Shown here piece after piece: positions 1-8,488 of a stretch of DNA of 24,693 bases (position 1 is its first letter; each line of letters begins with the position of its first letter). The position numbers and the translations under genes were made by a program. The notes below the pieces were generated by a model. The model saw nothing but the letters and a program-made list of their open reading frames with translations, made no database searches and was not told where the DNA came from. Origin of the DNA: Mesaphorura yosii (Eukaryota; Arthropoda; Collembola; Poduromorpha; Tullbergiidae); the NCBI GenBank assembly GCA_009869945.1, contig WIXG01000722.1, positions 1 to 24,693 on the forward strand. Reading direction: 5' to 3'.

Positions 1-96
1 ATCAAACGCATTGCATCAAATACGTAGCACCGATGGCACAGTGTTAAGTAGTAGGGAGTTTATGTATTTACATGTAACTAGTAGGCGACAAAAGGG

Positions 97-165
97 TATA
101 AAAGGGCGAGCTCCGGCAGTCCAGGATTGATTCATTCCGCACTTGGATTCCGAGTGAGCTGGACC
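97..165 (+). promoter_or_regulatory. Candidate core promoter (TATA + Inr + DPE-like)
   Basis: TATAAAAG lies at 97-104. TCATTC at 132-137 fits the arthropod initiator TCAKTY. GGACC at 161-165 fits the DPE consensus RGWYV exactly at +28 if the A at 134 is +1. The TATA-to-initiator distance (37 nt) is slightly longer than usual. No convincing open reading frame follows within 1.3 kb, so this promoter may drive a non-coding first exon or be the internal promoter of a solo LTR. Confidence is low because short consensus elements recur by chance. Confidence 0.3.
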
Positions 166-1466
166 TGACGGAAACCGTCTGAAACCGCTTTCGCAAAGAA
201 GAAATAGACTCAGGCTGGACCATAACCGCAGGAGGATTCCTCTACGCTGGGGTAAGACCGCCATCTTTTACATAGACTGGGGCCAGTAGCGAGTGGTTTC
301 CACCTTGCTGGCTGCCAGCCTTGAGCGGATTCCGCTCCAACTAGGCAGGAATGACATTAGGGGCTTTCTCCATTAAACAAAATTAAGGGTCTAGTGCAGT
401 TCTAAATTAATGTGGTTCATTCAACGGGCTTTCCCCGATTAACGTTCATTCTGGCCTAAATGTGCGGTTAGTCTCGGAGTGAGACGGAAGTGTCTTGGTG
501 TACGCACGTGTTACTTTATCGGCGTAAAGAAAGAAGTTACTGTCTCAGGGAGACAGGTCATTGAGGAAAGTGGGTGGTTGGGAGGTTGAGTGTTCCGTGA
601 AGGAACATTGAAGCTTTCCTTTTAAAGTAATTTAATTAGTAGCCATCTACGCCAGGCTCACGCAAATCTAAGCATCAGATCTTCGTTGCGAGACAGAAGG
701 GTCTCAATAGTGACGTCCTTTCGCCGGTTAATTAAACACGAGCATCCCCAAGCATTTTATAATACGTCACAGTATATGAGATTTATTTTTGTATTTACAA
801 ACTTGACACAATCAACATGTATAACGTAAAAACTCGTGATTTTACATTAAAACAAAAATTTATGATTTTATCAAAAAAAATTCAAAACTAGCATTGGTCG
901 CTAAATGAATATGAATTCTGAGGTTTGTCGTACAAATATGAATGAATGTGAATCACAATGATTTCCGTGAATTCTACCAGTACTGTGAGAGCGGTCACTC
1001 AACATGTGGAGCAGCAAGCACTTCAGTTGGGGATACAATTTAGTATTGAATGTAATGTTCATTGTCATTGCGAGAGACAGATGAGCTTGACCGTCTGCCC
1101 ACACTTATGCCTATTCAACAGCCAACGCTTTAGCATGCATATTAGCTTTAGTATGAAAATGAGTCAAAACAAATGTGACTCATGTCATACGAAGGAGTGT
1201 TTCGAGTTTTTGCGTTATGAAAAGCCGATGACTCAAGCTAAATCCCTTTTAATTCCCGATCAGAGGAATTATTAGTCAAGGGTACCGACACCGACGCAGA
1301 CAAATTCCGCGCACGTGTGTGCCGTGAACTTCGGACGAAAAATCTATTCCTGGTCGTCGATAATTGCTTTCGAGCGTAATTTTTTTTTGTTTACATGCTA
1401 CCTACAATTCCCGAGTGTAATCAACATTCAAGTTTCCCATTAATTTTCCGGTGCACTTCTTTTGAG
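166..1466. other. No gene recognised; possible solo-LTR sequence in its first part
   Basis: Reading frames here are short and show no protein-like pattern. A 105-codon plus-strand frame near 958-1275 has no recognisable domain. The stretch up to about 770 could be a solo LTR around the promoter above (see findings). The rest is AT-rich spacer leading to the kelch-like pseudogene. Confidence 0.5.
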
Positions 1467-2486
1467 ATGTTCTCTGCAAAGCATTTCCGCTTTTCGCTGT
1501 TGGTGCTTTTTGTTGCAGCAGCTTTTGCCTCCGCTGCTTCAAAGCGTACCTTCAAGCTTGAGTATGCTGATACGATATTGCCATGGTCCTTTCAAGGCTT
1601 GACTACATTGTACGACGGCCAAGGCTCTGTTTACTTCTTCGGAAGAATGCGGCAGCCTATGCCGCCCCCTGAAGTACGCATTCTGTTCAAGTACTCCGTT
1701 TCATAGTACACGATTGAAGCCGTCGGGAATTGGACTGCCGGACAGTACGGCGGGGGGATCTATGGTGGTGCAGGTCACATCTATTATTTTGGCGGTGAAG
1801 ACTTCCAATGGGGGGATTTCATGGGACATTACGAGAGTCAGTGTGACAGATCCGAGGGATACGAAGGTGGTTGCAAAGCTTCCGACCGAACTTCTTGTTC
1901 CTCCCGCAGCAACAATTTACGACGGACGTAAATTCGTGTATATGGTCGGAGTCATCGTGCCAGACCCGAACGGTCCCATTGAGTTTGCTTTACGGTTCTC
2001 AATCGTCACGTATTCTATTGAGTATGTCACAATACTTCCAAATTCGATATTAGGAAGCAGCGCCACCTATGACCCTTCAAATTCACGGGCGTACGCGTGT
2101 GACAGCGGGTTGGGAGGCCACCAAGGCACCCAAGCAAGCTATTACCTTGTTTGATGAACTGCGTCCGTCCTAAATGTAAGTCTCTGGGATCCATTTATTT
2201 TTTCGTGTGGAGTTTGGACCGGAAAGGAGGCTTACATCGTTAGAGATATCATCCCGCTCGTTTCACCACCACCACCGCCGTTCCCCTCCAACGGAATTTA
2301 CCCCGTGATGAAGGTCATTCCATTGCTCAACAAACTAGAGAAGGTCGTCGTTGAAGAGTTTCCGTTCCTCATCATGGGCCACTCTTGCGTCTACGTATCT
2401 ATATTTTTGGTGGAACGGTAGAAGGGCAACCGATGAATCGGCAGATACGATATATCGACCTGAGTCCTGAATGCGAAGGGCATTAA
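1467..2486 (+). pseudogene. Secreted kelch-repeat (beta-propeller) protein, broken
   Basis: The ATG at 1467 begins a signal peptide with the hydrophobic core FSLLVLFVAAAFASA, followed by kelch-type blades. Blade motifs in order are TTLYDGQGSVYFFG, HIYYFGGE, ATIYDGRKFVYMVG, SATYDPSNSRAYACDSG, GVWTGKEAYIV and YIFGGTVEG. The last is followed by NRQIRYIDLSPECEGH and a TAA at 2484-2486. The reading is broken by TAG at 1704-1706, a frameshift between about 1810 and 1832 (next to a six-G run), tandem TGA TGA at 2152-2157 and a second frameshift near 2395-2400. Between lesions the kelch pattern stays clear, so the inactivation looks recent. Secreted kelch proteins of this size (about 340 residues) form poorly studied families in small arthropods, and the ligand is unknown. 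A GTAAGT at 2175-2180 could mark an intron, but no splicing scheme removes all lesions. Assembly error is the main alternative. Confidence 0.72.
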
Positions 2487-3217
2487 TCTCTGACTTTGAT
2501 GTGAATTCCAGCTGACAGTACTTCGTCTGATTGATGCTTCAGCTGACTTTCAAACTCAGCGAGACACCTGATTAATTCGAATGTTCAACTTATTGTACTT
2601 AATGTAATTGTCATTGTTATAATATTTGAATCATTGACAAAAAATCGACATTGACAAATTTATCGACCGATTATGAAAATTTAATCATGACCCTGATGAA
2701 CTTAATAAAAATTAAACTAAATACACTGTGGCAAGCGAACATTGCTCAGGCACGTGCAGGCACTGCAAGCACAAAGAAATATGAACCAAGTATAAGGCAA
2801 AAAGTTCCTGTAATCTTGCCCTCAGGCGTTTTGTGCATTTTCATATTTGCATTTAACATTTCTATCCTTGTTTGCATCAAATTCAATCCCAGAACGCACA
2901 CAGGCAGAGTAATTAATGAGAGAAGGCGAGAGTTTAATTTCTGACAGTTGTTTTTTTGTTGCCAAAATTCGAACAAATTAAGCCTGGTGTTAAAAACCTC
3001 GCCCAAACTCAACGGAGCACATACTGGAGAAAGGAAAGGGTTAGGAAACGAAAGGCTAACAGGCATCAGCCTGAAATGTTGTTTGTTAATCTCTCAACGC
3101 ATTAAACCTTACATAAAGATTTGAGATGAGTTTTATACATTTTGCCACATTCCATTCGGAACAAATTTTGCAAATTTATAAAATCTGCGGATGTAAAATT
3201 TGCTTATAGACCCCCAA
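2487..3217. other. Intergenic, nothing recognised
   Basis: AT-rich spacer with short non-protein-like frames on both strands. I searched the minus strand for further exons of the CUB-like gene at 3568-3867 (a Cys-x-x-Asp pattern or a CG pair after an acceptor) and saw none. Confidence 0.5.
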
Positions 3218-3589
3218 ATGGAAATTGTCGACGTTGACTCACGAGATGAAAGCGAAGATTCTCAACAACAACAGCTCGACAAATTCAGAATCTGGCAGAA
3301 GAAAACAAAATCTGTTTAGAAGAAACAACACGAATGCAAACAGTGTAAGAATAAATTTGTTTCGAGGAAGATCCTGAAAATCCACATACGAATTCATACT
3401 GGAGAAAAACCATACAACTGTACATACTGCTCACAAAACCTTTGCCTATTGGGCGGCCTCGCAGACCACATGAACATGCACACCGGTGAAAAACCACACA
3501 ACTGCAAGCTATGTGGGAAAGGATTTACGAGCAAAAGTGTCGCAAATACACACATGCGGGTTCATACCGCTGCGTCGCCTCTTTCATAG
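3218..3589 (+). pseudogene. C2H2 zinc-finger protein fragment with in-frame stop
   Basis: An ATG at 3218 opens an acidic, Gln-rich leader (DESEDSQQQQ) that runs into TAG at 3317-3319. In the same frame there follow three C2H2 fingers. Finger 1 has CKQC and HIRIH, finger 2 has CTYC and HMNMH, and finger 3 has CKLCGKGF and HMRVH. The fingers are joined by the conserved linkers TGEKPYN and TGEKPHN. After the third finger the expected linker is lost at about 3568 and a TAG follows at 3587-3589. Finger 2 has lost the hydrophobic core Phe (SQNLCLLGG), another sign of decay. The family binds DNA in the nucleus. With no introns, a stop, and truncation at a breakpoint, this looks like a dead gene fragment or retrocopy. 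The parental gene cannot be named. Confidence 0.75.
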
Positions 3590-3867
3590 TAGCGGGCCTT
3601 GAATTCGAGCGTGCAGTTGCCTACAGCTTCAAATGTCCACATGCACTCGTCAGGGGCGAAAGCTGCGGGTCCATGTCCATTCATGTAAGCGCCTCGTCCG
3701 CGTGATGGAGGAAAACTGTGAACTTCGTACGACTCTCCTAATTTAAGACGTCGCACTAAATCACATTGCTCCCGATTTCTGTAGCCACGGGAGTAAGATG
3801 CGTCTAAACAAAGGGAGGGAGCAATACAGACGACCAATAGCACTGATGAAACAAGGCCGAGTTCCAT
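3568..3867 (-). CDS. First coding exon of a secreted CUB-like protein (partial)
   Basis: The ATG at 3867-3865 (context CAAAATGG) starts a signal peptide, ELGLVSSVLLVVCIAPSLC, about 20 residues long. The mature part has the first half of a CUB-type domain: a Cys near residue 34, a SFPPS turn, then DECMWTFEA and NCTLEF, matching the C-x-W and hydrophobic strand pattern of CUB domains. The exon has 100 codons and ends in phase 0 at 3568, where GTATGA could act as a splice donor; read through, TGA follows one codon later. No continuing exon is visible at lower coordinates. The donor-like bases belong to the zinc-finger fragment on the other strand, so the rest of the gene may have been lost by rearrangement. 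It may therefore be a relic rather than a working gene. Confidence 0.55.
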
Positions 3868-5025
3868 TTTGACGACTTTGACATTGACCAAAATTCAGCA
3901 CGGAATGAAGCACAATGGCAGTTGGATTCTCGACTGCAACCAAATCTATAATGGGATATTGGCACAGGTAGGCTACAGAAAAGGAATGGACATAACAGCC
4001 TTGCATTTCGATAATTTGAACTCAAAAATTCCAAAACTGTGCGCAGCATTCATTCATTGTTCGATTGTCATGTCATGTCGCCAAGCACAAGACGAGGTCA
4101 AGTATCAGATTAAAATGCTGACTGCGGACAATATGAAATTCGTATTCATGCAATTAAACGTCTTGATGAGCAAGGTTTTCATTTTGATTTCAAGCATTTC
4201 ATGCTTGCTCTTCTGAACTCTGAGTCAGAGCGCGGTTTTGAGTTTTTAAGCGATTTGGTGATTCCAGCTTTATTAACCTTGCTGTGAGATTTCGAGACCA
4301 AAAGAATATTTTGTAATTGGCAACCAAGAAGGAGCAGACCAACGAAAACACCAGCCAGCCATAGCCAGCATCAAAAGATTCAAAGTCAAGTTCAAGTTCA
4401 GGAGAATTCTCGTGCTAACTTTAAGTACTAAATCAAGCTTAATCAGTCTTATCGCAAGCAAGAACCCTGAGTCAAGGGCAGTAGCATTTAAGCAGCACTG
4501 AATAAAGTAAGTTGCGCAATATTTTGGCATTGGCAGGCAGAGAAGAACTTGAAGATCTGCGAAGCGAAGACGAAGCAATTAAGGTATGAAAGAAGCATTC
4601 ATCAGGCAATCGGCGCGTGCTCGCAGCCTTGACTTGACCCGAACTTCAACCCGGCTTCGACTTGGGTTGAGTCTCCACCGTCGACTGATTGCATAATTAC
4701 CGGAACATTCCAGAGTGTGAGGCCTGATACGTGAGTAAGTTCATAGATAAACCAATTCTTGCACGAGATAATTATAATTAATGCGAAAAACTGCGAGCAA
4801 ATGGAAACTATTGCATCATCGAGCCACCGCAGTCACAGGTCCTCATGGCCGGGGTCATCTCGCGTTCTTGATCCTGTTTACTTCTCGAAGTTACAAGATC
4901 AATGTCAAGGCTGGTGTTGACGTCGCCGATCTCCAGGTTCTGGGCTGGTGAAGGTTCTGACTCCAGTTTTAATCCACCATTGGACTTGAAAACAACCAAT
5001 TTCAAGATCAGATCAGGATTCAACC
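3868..5025. other. Intergenic, nothing firm recognised
   Basis: No reading frame shows domain-like sequence. Near 4499-4586 an AATAAA, a GTAAGT (4507-4512), an acceptor-like CAG (4534-4536) and a GTATGA (4584-4589) occur close together and could bound a small exon. The implied 30-nt intron is too short to accept. The stretch just before 5026 should hold the promoter and 5'UTR of the next gene, but I could not place a clear initiator. Confidence 0.4.
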
Positions 5026-5943
5026 ATGAAGCTCGCTCTGATTCTGCTCGCCGTTCTGGCGTTGATTACCGTCTCTCATGCGGCGTACCCAGTTGTAAGT
5101 TGTCCGAAATCCTAACTTTTCGCCTACTTTGCCCTTTGGCCCAATCTTTGCCAATGTTACAGGGATATGCTGAATCACTCAAGAGAGACACCCTTCACCG
5201 TTCCGACCAATACTACCGCGGTCTGTTGCGTCAACTGGGCACAGGACAGGAGCTGGACGACGAAGACTACTCCGAGGAGGAAGATTTCAAGACAGATAGC
5301 ACCTACAGCGGCTACCGCACGACGACACAGTCTCCTCCATCGTCAGTGACCCCGTACCAATGGCAATGGCGCCCGTGCTATGACGAGCAGGAGTGCTACC
5401 GCCAGTACGTCCGTGAATTCTATCGTTACCATGCATATCACGATGCCCTTGCGCGTGGAGCAGTGCCAACCACCACACAGGCCCCGCCTCCGACAAGGAT
5501 CCCACCGAAGCTCCACCTAAGATCTGGAGACAACGTCCAATTTGGGGACGGGATCAACTGGAGCATCTACAAGACGGGGGAAGGGCTGACGAGAGTGGGA
5601 ACACGTGACGGAGAGGTAAAGCGAAACGATTATTAACCGTTACTGTTCTTGGCTCCGGCGTCAATACGCGTGCTTTTGCCTTTTGCAGGTCGTCGTCCGC
5701 GTCGTTCGTCCAAACTACACCTACGAACGCCCAGCCCGCAGGAAGGCTATCCACCCGTACGAGGACATCAGGACCCGGTCCGGAGACGCAGAAGGCAGGC
5801 GCAGGCCCACAACCACCGAGACCCCAGCACCAGCTCCAGACCGAAGGCCGTACCAGTGGCAATGGCAGCCTTGCTACAACGAACAAGATTGCTACAGGCA
5901 GTACGTGAATGAGTACTACAGATACTATGCTAATAACCAATAA
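5026..5943 (+). CDS. Secreted protein with two Trp/Tyr/Cys-rich repeat modules, function unknown
   Basis: The three exons are 5026-5094, 5163-5615 and 5689-5943, all joined in phase 0 (donors GTAAGT and GTAAAG, acceptors TTACAG and TTTGCAG), giving 258 residues. Residues 1-20 are a signal peptide (LALILLAVLALITVSHA). Residues 55-68 are acidic (DDEDYSEEEDF). A module with the pattern PYQWQW-x-PCY-x-EQ-x-CYRQYV-x-E-[FY]-YRY occurs at about 87-113 (end of the exon 2 acidic half) and again at about 228-254, at the C-terminus. Each copy follows a Thr/Pro run (TTTQSPPSS, TTTETPAPAP) that looks mucin-like, and a third such run (PTTTQAPPP) lies between them. Each module has exactly two Cys, six residues apart. 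I do not recognise the family. Secretion, Thr/Pro linkers and aromatic, Gln-rich modules suggest an extracellular matrix, cuticle-surface or adhesive role, which is only inference. An AATAAA follows at 6090-6095. Confidence 0.85.
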
Positions 5944-6089
5944 GAAAATTGCTACTAGCATTGCCTAATGCCTAAAATGTGCTGCCTTTTGCAATTTGGA
6001 AGGCACGGTACAAAATTCTATGACCTGACTGGCCGGGTTCAGACAATTATATTTAGCTTTTAGCAGCTTCATTGTTCATTTCTCAGAAA

Positions 6090-6095
6090 AATAAA
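6090..6095 (+). terminator. Poly(A) signal AATAAA of the repeat-module gene
   Basis: AATAAA lies 147 nt after the stop at 5941-5943, a normal 3'UTR length, with no other gene in between. Confidence 0.6.
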
Positions 6096-6193
6096 TGTAA
6101 AAGAGTGAAATGCGTGCTTGCTTGCTTTGAATTCCAAGAAACTTCACTTTGTTATTAAAAATGTGAGTTGGAACTTGTCTTCAATGTTCCGTC

Positions 6194-7484
6194 ATGAAAT
6201 TCAGTGCGCCATCGTTGGCGCTTTCATTCTTTTTCTTTTCCTGCTTGATTTCGACCAATTTGGCGTCTGGAGGCTCCGAAGCGGAAATTGAGGTCGAAAT
6301 GGAGTTGGTGAGTAAAACCCGACAGCCGCAGCCACGATTTCGGCGGGGCGCCAGCGCCAACGATTCTTGTAAGGAGCAGAGCCAGTATCGTGTGCGAGTA
6401 TTTGGAAAGTCACAGTCGCAGGGGCAGCTGATTAAGGTAGAAAATGAAGTGAAGAAAATCAGTTATGAGTTGAATTTACCGCCTTCAGGTAAGAAAAGTT
6501 CAGTACAATCATCAACCCCAAAACTCTGGAAAATATCCCGTACTTTACTAAAAAGAAAAGAAACGAAACGGTATCCACGAAGCTCTGAAACTTTTACAAG
6601 AATTTACAACATTAAACTCAATTTTTGTCTACCGATTTCTAATTTAATTTGATTTGAGGGTATTGTGCAGTGCAGCTGGTCCAATTTCGGTTTTTCAGGC
6701 CCAAACTTCGCTCCCGGCTTCCGGAATACGGAAATCGACTGGGATGAGAAGAGCGGCCGCGAAGTGTGGAGGTACGTCGTGCCGTCCGCATCGACAAAAA
6801 GAGGAGCTGGCAGCAATGGAAGATCGGATTTATACGGACCCAGACACAAATACAGTTGTTAAATTGGAGCACGCCAATGGAGGAGGGGTTGAACTGGTAA
6901 GTTGAACTGGGCGGATTGAGATCGAGCCTGAGCTGGCATTACTTCTCGACTACGAGCTGAGCCAAGCGATTGGCGGACGCCAGATTGACAAGCTGGAGTA
7001 TGTCGCCTTCATGCTGAATGGGGTCGATAGAATTTACGAGCAGACGAATGATGTGCTCGAGATCAGATGCCAGCTGATACGCGTTATCAGTGTCAAGGTA
7101 AGTTCTCACGATTCATTTTCAGCCTTTCGGTTATCCGTCTTTCATTTATTCTGGTATCTGTTTTTAGCCTTTCATTTATATGAACGGGGAAAAGATTCAG
7201 CACAAATTGGACACGAATGGCGAATTTCTGGGCTATCATTTCGCCTACGACATGCCTGGAGTCCTGGTTTCATTTCAGAGACGGGCGACCCACGACCTCG
7301 GGCGGTCAGCTCGGGCCCTGCGACATCATGCCGCTGGTGCTCGGGGTGGAGTCGGTCGCACCGAACAGAGGAGGGCTTGCATCCACGCCTGGTGCATGCC
7401 AGCTGAACTGAGCTGGGGTTGGCGAGAGCCATGCCACACGGCCGTGAAGGACGACGTCGGCGCGTACTTGGGCGCTGTCAAAAG
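6194..7484 (+). pseudogene. Secreted metalloprotease-like (M12B/reprolysin-type) gene, broken and truncated
   Basis: Exon 1 (6194-6488) encodes a signal peptide (LALSFFFFSCLISTNLA) and a pro-region with a furin-like RFRR. A GTAAGA donor leads to an acceptor at 6698, and the sequence resumes as GPNFAPGFRNTEIDWD. At the A-run 6796-6800 the frame shifts by one base (STKRGAG becomes KEELAAMEDRIYTD). A TGA stands at 6903-6905 just after a GTAAGT. In the same frame IEPELALLLDYELSQAIGG and YVAFMLNGVDRIY then resemble the start of an M12B protease domain. The exon ends at 7097 with GTAAGT, and the next begins at 7168 (PFIYMNGEK). Later frames are disturbed; GGLASTPGACQLN and AGVGES resemble the region before the zinc site, but no HExxH is present. 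The sequence then joins mariner transposase sequence near 7480-7485. The family name rests on pattern resemblance and is moderately sure; the pseudogene state is well supported. Confidence 0.6.
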
Positions 7485-8185
7485 TGAAGTGGCGAGGTCG
7501 GGCTAGAAGAATGCGTCTTCAAATTTATGATGCTGCTGAATGAACGGAATCAACTGTTTTTTAATGCACTCCGAAAGGTAAACCTCTCCCATCATGCTGC
7601 CGTCATGAATGAATGGTGTCGAAACGTTGCCATTCTCATCTATAGCTTGCCAGACGAGCATCTTCTTCGGAAACTTACTTACGGGCTTGACCTTGGTGCT
7701 GTATTCCACTACTTTGGGTGAGGACGCATGATAAAATGTCCGCCCCTTCACGTCTGAGGAGTCCAGTGGCGCACAAGTCTCGTTGTCGATGACAAGAATT
7801 TTTCGTAGCCCTGTTTTGTACATTTTGCGGAAGCCAGTCTTCGCTCTTGCAGCCTTGTTTTTCACATACTTTTGCCTGTTTTCTGGCGACGCCTTTGATC
7901 TTGAGATTATGCACCTAGATACGAGACACTGTTGAATTAGCTAACTTCAGTTTCTTGGCTGCTGTGCATTAAAATATTCGGCTGCTTCTTGAACAATGTG
8001 CTCACTTTGTTCGTCTCTTTCTGGGCTCATACTGTCACTGGACGACCTGGAGTTTTTGAGTAGTTAGTGTTTCTGGTTTTTTCAAACCTTATATTATAAA
8101 TAGTGCTTCGCGAAATTCCCTCAGCTACAAAATGGCGAACTGTTGCTAACTTATTTCTATCAGACTTGTTAATGAAAAAGTGCAA
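7485..8185 (-). mobile_element. Decayed Tc1/mariner-superfamily transposase fragment
   Basis: Read on the minus strand, the pieces come in the right order. A first helix-turn-helix (KLATVRHFVAEGISRSTIY) lies at about 8185-8095, a GRPVT linker near 8050, and a second helix-turn-helix (KKLKLANSTVSRI, then VHNLKIKGVARKQ) at about 7985-7880. The DDE domain from about 7868 has ILVIDNET (first catalytic Asp), FPKKMLVWQAI, YLSECIKKQLIPFI and FF-stop-PDLATS, where relatives have FWPDLA-x-x-H. Lesions are TAG at 7915-7917, a frameshift near 7870-7880, further shifts in the N-terminal third, and TAG at 7503-7505 where Trp is expected. The C-terminal part with the last catalytic acid is missing at the junction with the metalloprotease pseudogene. 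I found no terminal inverted repeats. The copy cannot make an active transposase. Confidence 0.82.
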
Positions 8186-8480
8186 AATTCTCGTGGAGTC
8201 CCATTTTGTACTGAAAGCAACAGCGGCAATGGTACTTATATTTGTTTGAAGGATGAATTCTTATCTACAATTAAGGTGATAAACAATAGGCGCGGGTGCT
8301 ACGTCTTAAAGTTAGGGCAAGGGGAAATTTGTACGCGTATTTATCAGACACACCTTATTTAACTAATTTTTATTGCTAGGCTCGATGAACATTTTAATTT
8401 ATGGTACAAATTCTTAGCACAAATAAATCTTGGCTTTTCCCACTAAATCCCTACAGTACGACTAAAAGGGCTCCTTTGCC

Positions 8481-8486
8481 TTTATT
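8481..8486 (-). terminator. Poly(A) signal of the CUB gene, directly after its stop
   Basis: Minus-strand AATAAA begins three bases after the stop at 8491-8489. This would give a 3'UTR of only a few tens of bases. Confidence 0.5.
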
Positions 8487-8488
8487 GC

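Noticed and set aside
958..1275. A 105-codon plus-strand frame with many Cys and His
   Set aside because: The Cys/His spacing fits no finger or knot, there is no signal peptide, and codon choice looks random.
2950..3070. A plus-strand HTGER-like string resembling a zinc-finger linker
   Set aside because: No C-x-x-C or H-x3-H pairs surround it, so the match is too short to support a finger.
3165..3205. An 8-bp inverted repeat GCAAATTT/AAATTTGC
   Set aside because: Too short in AT-rich sequence to be meaningful.
4499..4589. A small exon with an acidic reading (REELEDLRSED) between an acceptor-like CAG and GTATGA
   Set aside because: The upstream intron would be only 30 nt and no partner exon was found on either side.
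5554..5961. A hydrophobic 135-codon minus-strand frame
   Set aside because: It is antisense to the repeat-module gene and crosses its intron; hydrophobicity arises from complementing Gln, Glu and Asn codons.
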